A stretch of 64,000 nt of DNA from CAYWVR01 sp964461715 (GCA_964461715.1 CAYWVR010000001.1:62001-126000), one strand, 5' to 3'. Positions 8,181-17,388 are shown, numbered from the stretch's first letter. The notes: a model not told the origin generated them from the letters alone. A program made the numbers and translations.

Positions 8181-9428
8181 ATGACGAATCCCCGGAGACG
8201 CGCCGTCCTCCTGGCATCGACCGCGGCGGCGGTCGTGGCCCTGGCCGCAGTGGCGCGGGGCGGGAGTCGGGTCCGCCGCGAGGGCAACGACCTCTGCCTC
8301 GACACGACGCATTACACCGTCCGCACCGACCACGCCGAGGCCGTGCTTCGGACCGTCGCCGCCCAGCAGGAGGCCCTTCACACCGAGCTTCATCGCCGCA
8401 TGGGCGGCCTGAAGCCCGCGGGCGCCCCCGGCCGCATGACCGTCCTCGTCTGCCGCACACGGGAGCGGTATCTCGAAGAGGTGGGGGAGGAGGGGGGCGG
8501 CTCGCGCGGCGCGTACATGCCGCCCCGGAACCTGCTGGCCTCGTGGGCGGGCCCGGAGGAGATCGACGCGCTGCTGGCGACCCTCCGGCACGAGGGCACC
8601 CACCAGTTCGTCGCCCACTTCGTCGGCCCGGGCTGCCCGGTCTGGCTCAACGAGGGCCTGGCCGTCCTCTACGAGCACGCCGAGTTCGCGGGCGGCCGGC
8701 TCCAGGTCGGGCGGCTCGTGCCGCGCCGGGTCACGGCCCTGAAGCGGGCCATTGCCGAGGGGACGGTGGTGCCCCTGGGGACGATGCGCCGCATGAGTGC
8801 CGAGGAGTGGCTCCGGCGTGTCGCCCGGGGCGGCGAGGAGGGGACGCGCCTCTACGACCAGGCGTGGGCCATGGTCCATTTCCTGGCCTACGCCGAGGGC
8901 GGCAAGTACCAACGACCCTTCTACGATTGCCTCGCCCTCCTGGCTGCCGGCCGCGACCCCGATGCCGCGTGGGCCGAGACCTTCGGCACGAACGACCGGG
9001 GGTTCCAAGCCTGGTGGAAGGCGTACGTGCGGGAGATGGTCGCTCCGCCGGACGCCGACTGCCGCACGCGGCTCGAGATTCTGGGCCGGGTGCTGGCGGA
9101 GGTGTACCGGAATCGGCCGGAGCTGGCCCGCGATCCGGAGACGTTTCGCAACGCGATGCTTGACGGACGCCTCGGGACGTGGCACATTCATCTGGCGGGC
9201 GGCGAGACGATCACGAGCGACGCGCGGGACCGCCCGGCCGCCCTGTTCCGCTGCCCGGCCGACCGGAGCGGCGGCGAGGTGATCCATACGTGGATTCCGG
9301 CGCGTGGCGGCGAGCCGCCGCGTCTGAAGTGCACGCACCACACGGGCGTGGTGCTGGAGACGCGGGTGGTCCGCGGCGCGGACGGCGAGACGGACGTGGT
9401 CGTCGTGGCGACGGCGGCGCGCCCCTGA
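8181..9428 (+). CDS. Secreted gluzincin-type metallopeptidase (DUF1570-like)
   Basis: ATG 8181 follows GGGGGAGGG. The 415-residue product opens with a twin-Arg-like/hydrophobic leader (residues 5-24) and should be exported. The zinc site is HEGTH (137-141), with the third ligand probably Glu158 in WLNEGLAVLYE, the usual gluzincin arrangement and the arrangement in the DUF1570/peptidase MA-like families. An L-Y-D-Q-A-W-A-M-V-H-F-L helix follows, as is usual in those families. A C-terminal stretch of about 90 residues after position 310 is beta-rich and unassigned. The substrate is unknown. The gene is probably the first of a plus-strand group with the rmlC-like and tspO genes. Confidence 0.85.
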   Translation: MTNPRRRAVLLASTAAAVVALAAVARGGSRVRREGNDLCLDTTHYTVRTDHAEAVLRTVAAQQEALHTELHRRMGGLKPAGAPGRMTVLVCRTRERYLEEVGEEGGGSRGAYMPPRNLLASWAGPEEIDALLATLRHEGTHQFVAHFVGPGCPVWLNEGLAVLYEHAEFAGGRLQVGRLVPRRVTALKRAIAEGTVVPLGTMRRMSAEEWLRRVARGGEEGTRLYDQAWAMVHFLAYAEGGKYQRPFYDCLALLAAGRDPDAAWAETFGTNDRGFQAWWKAYVREMVAPPDADCRTRLEILGRVLAEVYRNRPELARDPETFRNAMLDGRLGTWHIHLAGGETITSDARDRPAALFRCPADRSGGEVIHTWIPARGGEPPRLKCTHHTGVVLETRVVRGADGETDVVVVATAARP

Positions 9429-9455
9429 GGACCCCGGCCTCCCGAGGAGACGAGC

Positions 9456-9911
9456 ATGATCGACGGCGTCAAGGTCACGAAGCTGCGGGCGATCCCCGAC
9501 GAGCGAGGTCGCCTGATGGAGATGTTCCGAAGCGACGACGAGGACTTCGAGCGGTTCGGCCAGGTCTACCTGACGACGGCCTATGCGGGTGTCGTCAAGG
9601 CGTGGCACTACCACAAGAAGCAGACGGACAATTTCGTGTGCGTACAGGGGATGATGAAGGTGGCCCTGTATGATGCGCGGAAGGATTCGCCGACCCGCGG
9701 CGAGGTGAACGAGTTCTTCCTCGGCGTGTGGAACCCGATCCGGGTCCGCATCCCGAAGGGGGTCTATCACGGGTTCAAGTGCATCTCGACCGGCGAGGCG
9801 ATGATCGTCAACGTTCCGACGGAGGTCTACAACTACGACGAGCCCGACGAGCATCGCCTGCCCGCCCACACCGACGAGATTCCGTACGACTGGGGGCGCG
9901 AGGATCGATAG
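9456..9911 (+). CDS. dTDP-4-dehydrorhamnose 3,5-epimerase family protein
   Basis: A 151-residue single-domain cupin of the RmlC family, which epimerises C3 and C5 of dTDP-4-keto-6-deoxyglucose in rhamnose synthesis. Visible landmarks are the catalytic-His strand KAWHYHKKQ (His51, with His53), the P-K-G-V-Y-H-G-F turn (100-107) and the Y-N-Y-D-E-P-D-E-H segment near 125-133. It is shorter than typical RmlC (about 180), lacking the usual C-terminal tail. No rmlA, rmlB or rmlD lies in the window, so the true sugar nucleotide may differ. It lies 27 bases after the peptidase gene, with a GAGGAGA ribosome site. Confidence 0.8.
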   Translation: MIDGVKVTKLRAIPDERGRLMEMFRSDDEDFERFGQVYLTTAYAGVVKAWHYHKKQTDNFVCVQGMMKVALYDARKDSPTRGEVNEFFLGVWNPIRVRIPKGVYHGFKCISTGEAMIVNVPTEVYNYDEPDEHRLPAHTDEIPYDWGREDR

Positions 9912-9934
9912 GGCTGGATCGGGGGAGGCACGCC

Positions 9935-10423
9935 ATGGCGAGATCCGTCCCGGGCCAGGGCTTGGCGCTGATCGTTTTCCTGCTGGTGGTCGGCCTGGCG
10001 GCGATGACGGGGGGAATCCTGACGTCGGCGGGCGTGGGGTCGTGGTACCAGGAAATCATGAAGCCCCCCTGGACGCCGCCCGACTGGGTCTTCGCCCCGG
10101 TGTGGACGGTGCTGTACGTAATGATGGCCGTGGCGGCGTGGCTCGTCTGGCGGGCCGAGGCGCCGCGGCGGCTGCGGGGATGGGCGCTGGGGCTTTGGGG
10201 GCTTCCGCTCGTCCTCAACGTGGCCTGGTCGGGGCTCTTTTTCTACCTGCGGATGCCGGGGGCGGCCTTTGCCGAGGTCGTGGTCCTCTGGGCGGCCATC
10301 CTCGCGACCACCGCCGCCTTCTGGCGGGTCACGATCCTCGCCGGGGTCCTCTTCCTCCCCTACCTCGCCTGGACGACCTTCGCTGCCGTCTTGAATTTCG
10401 TGATCTGGCGCATAAATATCTAG
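9935..10423 (+). CDS. tspO: TspO/MBR family tryptophan-rich sensory protein
   Basis: A 162-residue integral membrane protein with five predicted spans, which is the family size and topology. The signature KPPWTPPDWVFAPVWTVLY (near residues 45-63) and conserved W-R and N-x-x-W-S-x-L-F-F motifs identify TspO, a protein that binds porphyrins and other tetrapyrroles and modulates stress responses. ATG 9935 sits behind GGGGGAGG (9921-9928) and is preferred to a longer in-frame start at 9728 that would overlap the epimerase gene. The distance of 23 bases to the preceding gene suggests co-transcription. Confidence 0.92.
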   Translation: MARSVPGQGLALIVFLLVVGLAAMTGGILTSAGVGSWYQEIMKPPWTPPDWVFAPVWTVLYVMMAVAAWLVWRAEAPRRLRGWALGLWGLPLVLNVAWSGLFFYLRMPGAAFAEVVVLWAAILATTAAFWRVTILAGVLFLPYLAWTTFAAVLNFVIWRINI

Positions 10424-10461
10424 TGTTGCTGAGGCCCAGGGCTTGGAGGCCCCGGGGCGTG

Positions 10462-10475
10462 AAGGGGCGCCCCTT
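10462..10475. repeat. 14-bp perfect palindrome
   Basis: A loopless palindrome, two 7-base arms of AAGGGGC / GCCCCTT, in the 59-base gap between tspO and the phosphotransferase gene. It could be an operator or part of a terminator, but no T-run follows. Confidence 0.3.
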
Positions 10476-10482
10476 GTAACTC

Positions 10483-11475
10483 ATGCCACGCCGGATTATC
10501 CTGGCCCGCATGCCCGACCACGACGATCTCGCCCCGGACGCCCTCCGCGACGCGGTGCTTGCGCACCTTGAGAGCGACGCGGAGATCACCGCTTTCGAGC
10601 CCATCCCGACCGGCAAGTTCAACACCTCCTGGACCGTCTCCACGGAGGAGGGCGACTACGTCCTCCGTGTCGCCCCGCCGGACGACGCCGTCTACCTTTT
10701 CTACGAGCGGCGGATGATGCACCAGGAGCCCGATCTGCACCGGCTCCTCCGGGCCGAGACGAACGTGCCCGTGGCCGAGATCGTCGCCTTTGACGCCGGC
10801 CGGACGCTCCTGCCGCGCGACTTCCTCCTCATGGAGCGGCTGCCCGGACGGGCCCTGGCCGAGGCCCCGGCCCTCGACCACGACCGCGTCCTCTGGCAGA
10901 CGGGGGAGTGCCTGGCCCAGGTCCATCGCCTGACGGCCGACCGGTACGGATACCTCGGGGCCCACCGGCCCATGGCGCCGCAACCGACGTGGGCCGAAGC
11001 CTTCCGCGTCATGTGGTCGAAACTCCTGGCCGACGTGGCGGACGCCGGCTTCTACGGCGCGGCGACGGTCCGGCGCATGGAGGCTCTGCTGGAGGAACGG
11101 CTCGACCTCTTCGCCGACCGGGGCCCCGCGCGGCTGCTGCACATGGACATCTGGAGCCAAAACCTGCTGGTCGACGCGTCCGGCGATCTGACGGGCATCG
11201 TCGACTGGGACCGGGCCCTCTGGGGCGACCCGGAGATCGAGTTCGCCGTGCTTGATTACTGCGGCGTCTCGGAGCCGGCCTTCTGGTCGGGTTACGGCGC
11301 CGAGCGCGATGCCTCGCCCGAGGCGGGCGTCCGCCGCGTCTTCTATCTCCTCTACGAGATCCAGAAATACATCGTCATCCGCGCCGGCCGAAGCGGCGAT
11401 CGCGCCGCCGCCGACCGCTACGCCCGCCAATCGCTCGGCATCGCCGAGCGGGCCTTTGGATGTGCCCTCGCATGA
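10483..11475 (+). CDS. Phosphotransferase of the aminoglycoside/choline kinase (APH) fold
   Basis: A 330-residue cytoplasmic kinase-like enzyme. The catalytic loop is HMDIWSQN (His220, Asp222, Asn227) and the metal-binding motif is IVDWDRA (Asp241). The N-terminal lobe has the expected LRVAPP strand. APH-fold enzymes phosphorylate small alcohols such as aminoglycosides, choline or fructosamine; nothing here fixes the substrate, and the divergent middle argues against a classical resistance enzyme. The start could be ATG 10483 or ATG 10510; neither has a strong ribosome site. The stop overlaps the next frame by an ATGA. Confidence 0.85.
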   Translation: MPRRIILARMPDHDDLAPDALRDAVLAHLESDAEITAFEPIPTGKFNTSWTVSTEEGDYVLRVAPPDDAVYLFYERRMMHQEPDLHRLLRAETNVPVAEIVAFDAGRTLLPRDFLLMERLPGRALAEAPALDHDRVLWQTGECLAQVHRLTADRYGYLGAHRPMAPQPTWAEAFRVMWSKLLADVADAGFYGAATVRRMEALLEERLDLFADRGPARLLHMDIWSQNLLVDASGDLTGIVDWDRALWGDPEIEFAVLDYCGVSEPAFWSGYGAERDASPEAGVRRVFYLLYEIQKYIVIRAGRSGDRAAADRYARQSLGIAERAFGCALA

Positions 11476-11753
11476 GCCGCCGCCCGAACCTGCTCTTCGT
11501 CTTTGCCGACCAGATGCGGGCCATGAAGATCGGCGGGCCGCCCCCGCCCGGGCCGCACACGCCCGTCCTCGACCGCCTCGCCGCCGAGGCCGACCTTCGG
11601 ACCGGCCTGGACGAGCCGCTCGACCGCACGTTGGAGGACGCCGGCGATGCCTTCCGGCCGCGGGACGCGCGGAAGCGCGCCCTCGGCCTTGTCGACCTCT
11701 GGAACGCGCGGGAGCTGCTGAGGCACGGCGAGTTCTCGCGTCTCGTGCTATAA
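11472..11753 (+). pseudogene. Sulfatase remnant with large internal deletion
   Basis: Starting at ATG 11472 (overlapping the kinase stop), the 93-codon frame begins like a type-I sulfatase: RPNLLFVFADQMR followed by TPVLDRLAAE. It then jumps straight to a segment resembling the sulfatase C-terminus (L-D-x-x-L-x-x-x-L-x-D-A-G-D-A-F-R-P-R). The central several hundred residues, including the C-x-P-S-R site that is converted to formylglycine, are missing. The reading frame is preserved, so the deletion may be recent, but the product cannot be an active sulfatase. Confidence 0.7.
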
Positions 11754-11754
11754 T
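11749..11754 (+). promoter_or_regulatory. Candidate -10 box for the alpha-mannosidase gene
   Basis: A perfect TATAAT overlapping the end of the sulfatase remnant, 29 bases before the GH38 ATG. No good -35 hexamer is present at 16-19 bases. Confidence 0.35.
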
Positions 11755-11783
11755 CCCACCACGCCCGAAGCAAAGGGAGACCC

Positions 11784-14471
11784 ATGCCGAAGCGCCTGAC
11801 CGTCCACGTCCTCAGCCACACCCATTGGGACCGCGAGTGGTACCAGCCCTTCCAGAGCTACCGCAAACGGCTCCTTTTCCAGACCGGCAAGCTCCTGGAC
11901 CTGCTCGAGTCGAAGCCCGCCTATAAGCACTTCCACTTCGACGGGCAGACGGCGCTCCTGGAGGACCACCTCGCCGTCCGCCCGCAGGACCGGCCGCGCC
12001 TCGAGCGCCTCATCCACGCGGGGCGCATCCTCGTCGGCCCGTGGTACGTCATGCCCGACGAACTGCTCCTTTCGGGTGAAAGCCTCGTGCGGAACCTGAT
12101 GCGCGGGACGCGCTTGGCCCGCGACTTCGGCGGCCGGCCCATGTCGTGCGGCTATGCCGTCGATGTCTTCGGCCACGTGTCCCAGCTCCCGCAGATTCTC
12201 GCGGGCTTCGGGATCACCGCGGCCATGCTCCATCGCGGCACGAGCGGTCACGAGGAGCAGGCCGAGATGAGCTGGGTCGGGGCCGACGGCACGCGGTGCC
12301 TGCTCCTGAAGGTCCATCTCTGGTCGGGCTACAACGACTTCATCAGCCTGACTCGGTGGGACAAGTTCGACCTGCCGGAGTACGAGCGGCAGAAGCTCGA
12401 GTTCGCCTCCTCGACCGTCGCCTTCGCCCTTGACGGCAACGACCACGCCCCCGCCGATCCCGAGGTGCCCGAGCTGATCCGCGACCTCAACCAACGAAGC
12501 CGGGATTTGCGGTTCGTCCATTCCTCGATGCCCAAGTTCCTGCGGGCCGTCCGCAAGGCCATGGGGGCCCGGTGGTGGCAGGGGCGAAAAAGACTTCGCG
12601 GCGAGCTGCGAAGCCCCGCCCGCCAAGGCATGCACAACCAGAGCTTCAACGGCATCGGCTCCTCGCGGCCGTACCTGAAGCAGTGGAACACGCGGATCGA
12701 GACGATGCTGACGCAGTGGGCCGAGCCCTTCCACGGGTTCGCCCGCACTCTCGGCGCGGACGACCAGGCCGCCTTCCTCGACCTTGCGTGGCGGTACCTC
12801 CTCTTGAACCACCCGCACGATTCGATCGTCGGCTGCTCCGTCGACGACGTCCATCGCGACATGCTCTACCGGTTCCGCCAGGCGTGGCATCTCACGCGCG
12901 ACGCGACGAACGAGAGCCTCCTGGCCCTTGCGGGCGCCGCCGACACGGCCTCCCTCCCGCGCGGCGAGCCGGCCCTTGTCCTCTTCCGGGCCGCCCCCTC
13001 CGGCGACCCCGTGACCGTCGTCGATGTCGACGTTCCCCGCGACGTGGCCGCGGCGGCCCGCGACGAGGGCCTCCTGCCGCGCGTTTTTGACGAGCGGGGC
13101 GAGGCCCTGGCGGCCCAGCTCGTCGAGGTCCGGGAGAAGGCGCCGCCCGCGTTCCCGATGAAGAAGACCCTCTCCCCGCGGCCCATCTACGGGAATCCGG
13201 CCGGGCGTCCCGGGGCCGCCGGGCCGGTCGACCGCCTGCGGATGGCCGTCGAAGCACCGGCACCGGCGTACGGGTACCGCGCCCTCGGCTTCGGTTTCGC
13301 GGAGGGCGACGGGCCGGCGCCGGTGGAGACGGTCGCCGTCGGCGATAGGTCGATGGAGAACGCCCACCTGCGCGTCACGGTCCGACCCGACGGACGGTGG
13401 GACCTCGCGGACAAGGCGCGCGGCATAACGTACCGTGGCTTGGGGGGCCTGGAGGACGCCGAGGACGCGGGCCATGGGTGGAACTTCATTCCGCCCGGCT
13501 CGGACCGGGACGGGTTCGACTTCCGTCCGGCCCGGGTGGAGACGACCCTGAGCCGCGGCGCGAAGGCCCGCGTCCGCGGGGGGCCGGCAGGGCCGCTTTA
13601 CGCGTCCCTCGAGATTCGCTTCGACTGGCGCGTGCCGGACCACAGCCCCGGCGCCCGCCGCGGGCGCATGGCGACGCTGGCCGTCACGACAACGCTCGCG
13701 CTCGCTGCCGGATCGCCCGCCCTCATGGTCCGGACGGTGATCGCGAACACGGCGTCGCGGCACCGGGTGCGGGTCCGGTTCCCGACGAAGATCGACGCGT
13801 CGAGCTACTTCGCTGACACCGCCTACGACCTCGTCGAGCGGCCCGTCCGAGTGCCCGACACGCGCCGGTGGAAGGAGCACGCGTTCCCGTGGGGGCCGAT
13901 GAAGGGCGTCCTCGCGATGCACGACGGGCGGCGAGGGCTGGCGATCCTGACGCGGGGTCTCCAGGAGGGCGGCGTGGAGGACACCGCCAGGCGGACGATG
14001 ACCCTCACGCTCTTCCGGAGCTTTATCGAGCGGATCGGCGGCACGGAAACGGTCGACAGCCGCCTCCTCGGCGATGTCGCGAGCGAGTACGCCCTCGTGC
14101 CCTTCGCGCCCGACGCCGGATGGCAGGCGGGACTCCTTACGCGATGCCGCCATCTCAACGCCCCGGAGCGAGCCATTCTCATCGACAAAGCGCCGGGCGA
14201 CGAGCCGACCGCGCGCAGTTTCCTCGAACTCGACGGGCCCGTCGTCGTCGAGGCCGTCAAGGCGGACGAGGATGGAAAGGGCCGCCGCGTCGTCCGCCTC
14301 CTCAACCCGTCCGAGGAGAAGGTGACCGCGCGCGTGCGGCTCGCCGGCGCGGGCGGCAAGGCGTGGCAGGCCCGGCTCGACGAGACGCACCGGCGCCCGC
14401 TTCGCGTCCGCAAGGACGGGGCTGTTACCGTCCGCCTGAAGCCCAAGGAAGTCGCGACGGTCATCCTCTAA
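11784..14471 (+). CDS. GH38 alpha-mannosidase
   Basis: An 895-residue glycoside hydrolase of family 38, the usual length. These enzymes remove alpha-mannosyl residues with a zinc- or divalent-metal-assisted retaining mechanism. The metal-binding opener HTHWDREW (His14, Asp16) is exact. The nucleophile is Asp127 in GYAVDVFGHVSQLPQ, where most relatives have a P/S-D-S-F-G-H form. The later metal histidine lies in LLLNHPHDSIVG near residue 345. The C-terminal half is the beta-sandwich region. No signal peptide, so probably cytoplasmic and acting on imported oligosaccharides or mannosylglycerate-type substrates. AAAGGGAG lies just before the ATG. Its stop overlaps the convergent PA14 lipoprotein stop by 4 bases. 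Confidence 0.93.
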   Translation: MPKRLTVHVLSHTHWDREWYQPFQSYRKRLLFQTGKLLDLLESKPAYKHFHFDGQTALLEDHLAVRPQDRPRLERLIHAGRILVGPWYVMPDELLLSGESLVRNLMRGTRLARDFGGRPMSCGYAVDVFGHVSQLPQILAGFGITAAMLHRGTSGHEEQAEMSWVGADGTRCLLLKVHLWSGYNDFISLTRWDKFDLPEYERQKLEFASSTVAFALDGNDHAPADPEVPELIRDLNQRSRDLRFVHSSMPKFLRAVRKAMGARWWQGRKRLRGELRSPARQGMHNQSFNGIGSSRPYLKQWNTRIETMLTQWAEPFHGFARTLGADDQAAFLDLAWRYLLLNHPHDSIVGCSVDDVHRDMLYRFRQAWHLTRDATNESLLALAGAADTASLPRGEPALVLFRAAPSGDPVTVVDVDVPRDVAAAARDEGLLPRVFDERGEALAAQLVEVREKAPPAFPMKKTLSPRPIYGNPAGRPGAAGPVDRLRMAVEAPAPAYGYRALGFGFAEGDGPAPVETVAVGDRSMENAHLRVTVRPDGRWDLADKARGITYRGLGGLEDAEDAGHGWNFIPPGSDRDGFDFRPARVETTLSRGAKARVRGGPAGPLYASLEIRFDWRVPDHSPGARRGRMATLAVTTTLALAAGSPALMVRTVIANTASRHRVRVRFPTKIDASSYFADTAYDLVERPVRVPDTRRWKEHAFPWGPMKGVLAMHDGRRGLAILTRGLQEGGVEDTARRTMTLTLFRSFIERIGGTETVDSRLLGDVASEYALVPFAPDAGWQAGLLTRCRHLNAPERAILIDKAPGDEPTARSFLELDGPVVVEAVKADEDGKGRRVVRLLNPSEEKVTARVRLAGAGGKAWQARLDETHRRPLRVRKDGAVTVRLKPKEVATVIL

Positions 14472-15805
14472 GGCTCGCCGGCCGGCTTGAACCCATCGAG
14501 GCCCGGCCAGGGCTTCGTGAGGAGCACGTCGGCGGGCACGACCTGCCGGTCGATGCCAGGACCGCTCCAGGAGAGGGTGATCTCGCCGCCGGCGCTGCGG
14601 TTGTAGAACTCGACGACCAGCTCGTGGAGTCCTTCCTCAAGCGTCCCCTCCGCCTTCTTCTCCGTCGGCCCGTGGTCGGACCAGTCGTTGATCAGGGTCC
14701 GGCCGTCGATCTTCAGGCGCTGGCCGTCGTCGGAGACGGAGTAGAAGGTGTACGTGCCCGGCCGGTCGATCCGAAGAAAGCCCGTCCAGCGGACCGAGAT
14801 GTTCTCTTCGCGCCCGCCGGGGAAGGGCGACGCGCTCGTGTGGAAGCGGACGCCGCGGTCGAGTCGCTCGAGAACAAGGTTCCCGAAGTCGGTCCCCTCG
14901 AAGTACTGCCCGTGCAGGCCGCGCGCCATAAGGTTGAGCTGCGGGGCCCGGGCCATGGCCCACGCGGCGGCGGCGGGGTCGCCGGAGGCCAGGGCCGCCT
15001 GGATCGTTCCGTGGACGAAGTCGAAGGCCCCCGGGTCGCCCGCGAGGCGTCCGAAGCGCTCGGCGTCGCCTCCCGCGGCCCGGCCGACGGCCCCCGCGAG
15101 GATGCCGACGAGCCGGCGCTGCGTCTCGCCCTCGGTGGCGCGGGCCCGGGCGAGGATCTCGGCCACGATCGTCCCGTGCGACTCATCCAGCACGCGGCCG
15201 AGGGCGGCGGCGAGGGTCTCGACAAGGGGGTCCCGGGGGTTCGCCAGGAGGCGCTCCCAGAGGTCGGGCGCGGCCGGCGCGTGGTCGATCTCGGCCAGCG
15301 TGCCGGCGGCCCGGGCGGCGACGGGCGGGGCGGCCTCGCGGACGGCTTTGCGGAGGTAAAGCGCCCCGACATCGCCGGCCTGGCGGAGCTCGCGGCGGGC
15401 GATGGCGACCACGGCCGGGTCGTCGGAGGCCAGCTTCCGGACGGCGTAGGGCAACCCGACCGCCTCCTGCTTCGCCTCCTTGAGACGAGCGACGAGGGCG
15501 TCCAGCTCGCGGCGCCGGGGGTGGGTGCGGAACTCGGACCGCGCCTCGCGGGCGGCGTTATGGGCTTCGTTCAGATCGGCGGCCTGCTCGAGCGCGGCGA
15601 CGCGGATAAGGGCGGCCTCGAGGTCGGCCGGCGGCTGGGAGGGCGAAGGGAGCGGCGGCTCCGGCTCGGGAGGGGGAGGCGCAGGGTCGGGTGCGGGGGA
15701 CGTCTCCTGGGCGGAAGACGGCGGCTTTGGCGCGGGCGCGGGGTCTTCGGCGCAGCCCCCGACCAGGAGCGCGGCAAGGACGAGAAGGACGGCGGCGCGG
15801 ATCAT
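14468..15805 (-). CDS. Lipoprotein with shared stem and C-terminal PA14 domain
   Basis: Last gene of the long minus-strand operon. 445 residues: lipobox LVGGC (Cys18), a Pro/Glu-rich linker to about 60, a helical HEAT-like stem to about 300, then a PA14 beta-barrel (about 308-430) with the marks GLHGQYFEGTDF, V-R-W-T-G-F-L, Y-T-F-Y-S-V-S-D-D-G and H-E-L-V-V-E-F-Y. PA14 domains usually bind carbohydrate. The stem (AREARSEFRTHPRRRELDAL) closely matches that of the preceding LamG lipoprotein, so the two are tandem duplicates with different ends. The ATG overlaps the previous stop by 4 bases, indicating translational coupling. Confidence 0.85.
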   Translation of the reverse strand: MIRAAVLLVLAALLVGGCAEDPAPAPKPPSSAQETSPAPDPAPPPPEPEPPLPSPSQPPADLEAALIRVAALEQAADLNEAHNAAREARSEFRTHPRRRELDALVARLKEAKQEAVGLPYAVRKLASDDPAVVAIARRELRQAGDVGALYLRKAVREAAPPVAARAAGTLAEIDHAPAAPDLWERLLANPRDPLVETLAAALGRVLDESHGTIVAEILARARATEGETQRRLVGILAGAVGRAAGGDAERFGRLAGDPGAFDFVHGTIQAALASGDPAAAAWAMARAPQLNLMARGLHGQYFEGTDFGNLVLERLDRGVRFHTSASPFPGGREENISVRWTGFLRIDRPGTYTFYSVSDDGQRLKIDGRTLINDWSDHGPTEKKAEGTLEEGLHELVVEFYNRSAGGEITLSWSGPGIDRQVVPADVLLTKPWPGLDGFKPAGEP

Positions 15806-17388
15806 GGCGCGGCCCTCGGAGAGCTGCGGTAGAGACGGGCCATCTCCTCCGGCGTCAGGGCCCGGCGGTAGACCCGCAGGTCGTCCATCATCCCGTCGTA
15901 ATGGGCGTCGTTGGTGGTCTCCCAGTTGCTTTCGCCGATCAGGTTGCTTGTGCGGACGACGTCGCGCGGGATGCTGGTCTTCCCCCCGCCGAGTTTCTTG
16001 CCGCCGACGTACATGGCGACGTTGCCCTCGGCATCAGCGGTGCCCGCGAGGTGCTGCCACGTCTCGGTCTTCAGGGTGTCCGGGGCGGTGTTGATGCCGC
16101 CGGTCCGCTCGTCCTCGGCGTAGACGTAGAAGGTCAGGTCGTCGGAGCTGCTCTCGCGGGCCAGGACGATGTTATCCTCGCCGGCCCCGTTGCCGAAGTC
16201 CACGAAGCGGGCCCAGTTGCCGGGCTTCTCGAGGCGGGCCCAGACGGAGACGGTCACGCCCTCCGGGAAGCTCTTGAACCCCTCGGGCAGGCGGAGGGCA
16301 TCGTCGACGCCGTCGAAGCGGACGGCCGGGCCGGTTTCGGTCTCGACGAGCGTGGGACGCTTCTTCGGATCGTCCTGGGTGGCGTCGACGCCCGCCGGGG
16401 AGAGGTCCTTCCACCGGACGACCGCCTCGCCCTTCGTCTCGACGCCCGTGTCGGCCCGGAGCCAGAGCACGAGGTCGGCCTGGGCGACGACCAGGCCGAA
16501 GACGGAGGCGTGGCGCGCGGCCCACGCGGCGGCCTCGGGATTCTCGGAGGTCGCTGCGCCTTGAGCGTAGGTCTTGAGGGCGGCGAAGGCATCCGGGTCG
16601 CCGAGAAGGGCGCCGAAGGCCTCGCGATCGCGTCCCGCGCGGCGGTCGAGGGCCGCCAGCAAGAGGCCCGCGGCGTCGAGACGCGCGAAGGCGTCGTCGG
16701 CCTGAACGCGGGCGTAGAGGGCCCGGAGGGTCTCGGGCGGGACGTCGGGGATCGTCTTTCGGACGGCCTCGACGAGGACCTCGCGCAGGGGGCCGGGCTC
16801 CGTGCCCGGGAGGCGCTCGCCGAAGGCGGCGGGGGCCTTCGGGTCGGCCATGTCGAGGAGCGTGCGGGCGGCCTCGGCGGCGACGGGCGGCTCGGCCTCG
16901 CGGACGGCCTTTCGGAGATAGGCGGCCCCGACGTCGCCGGCGGCGCGGAGCTCCTTGCGGGCGATCTTGACGACGCCCGGGTCGGGCGAACGTAGCTTCT
17001 GGACGGCAAAGGGCAGGCCCACGGCTCCCTGCCGCGCTTCCTTGAGGCGGGCGACGAGGGCGTCCAGCTCGCGGCGGCGCGGATGGATGCGGAACTCGGA
17101 CCGCGCCTCGCGGGCGGCGTTGTAGGCGTCGGTGAACTCGGCGGCGTCGGCGAGGGCCTGGACGCGGGCGCGGGCGGCGTCGATGGCGGCATCGGCGTCC
17201 TCGGGGGCCGGGGCCGGCTCGCGTTCAGGCTCCGCCTCCGGTTCGGGGGCGGGCTCGGGCACCGGCGGCGGGGCCGGTTCCGGTGGGGGAGCCGGCGTGG
17301 GGGGCGGCTCGGGCACCGGCGGCGAGGACTCGCCGCAGCCGACGAGCACCAGCAGGGCCAGGAGGGGAATCAGGGGTCGTCCGTTCAT
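15802..17388 (-). CDS. Lipoprotein with shared stem and C-terminal LamG domain
   Basis: 528 residues from ATG 17388 (overlapping the upstream stop as ATGA; a longer in-frame start would lie inside the upstream gene). Lipobox LVLVGC (Cys18), about 45 residues of Pro/Glu repeats, a helical stem (about 65-290, sharing AREARSEFRIHPRRRELDAL and the GDVGAAYLRKAVREAEPP stretch with the PA14 paralogue), then a LamG/concanavalin-like jelly roll (about 298-520): GPAVRFDGVDDALRLP, VSVWARLEKP, W-Q-H-L-A-G-T-A-D and a YDGMMDDLRVYRRALTPEE ending. Such domains bind glycans or act as passive beta-sandwiches; no catalytic residues seen. Probably surface- or periplasm-facing. Confidence 0.85.
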   Translation of the reverse strand: MNGRPLIPLLALLVLVGCGESSPPVPEPPPTPAPPPEPAPPPVPEPAPEPEAEPEREPAPAPEDADAAIDAARARVQALADAAEFTDAYNAAREARSEFRIHPRRRELDALVARLKEARQGAVGLPFAVQKLRSPDPGVVKIARKELRAAGDVGAAYLRKAVREAEPPVAAEAARTLLDMADPKAPAAFGERLPGTEPGPLREVLVEAVRKTIPDVPPETLRALYARVQADDAFARLDAAGLLLAALDRRAGRDREAFGALLGDPDAFAALKTYAQGAATSENPEAAAWAARHASVFGLVVAQADLVLWLRADTGVETKGEAVVRWKDLSPAGVDATQDDPKKRPTLVETETGPAVRFDGVDDALRLPEGFKSFPEGVTVSVWARLEKPGNWARFVDFGNGAGEDNIVLARESSSDDLTFYVYAEDERTGGINTAPDTLKTETWQHLAGTADAEGNVAMYVGGKKLGGGKTSIPRDVVRTSNLIGESNWETTNDAHYDGMMDDLRVYRRALTPEEMARLYRSSPRAAP

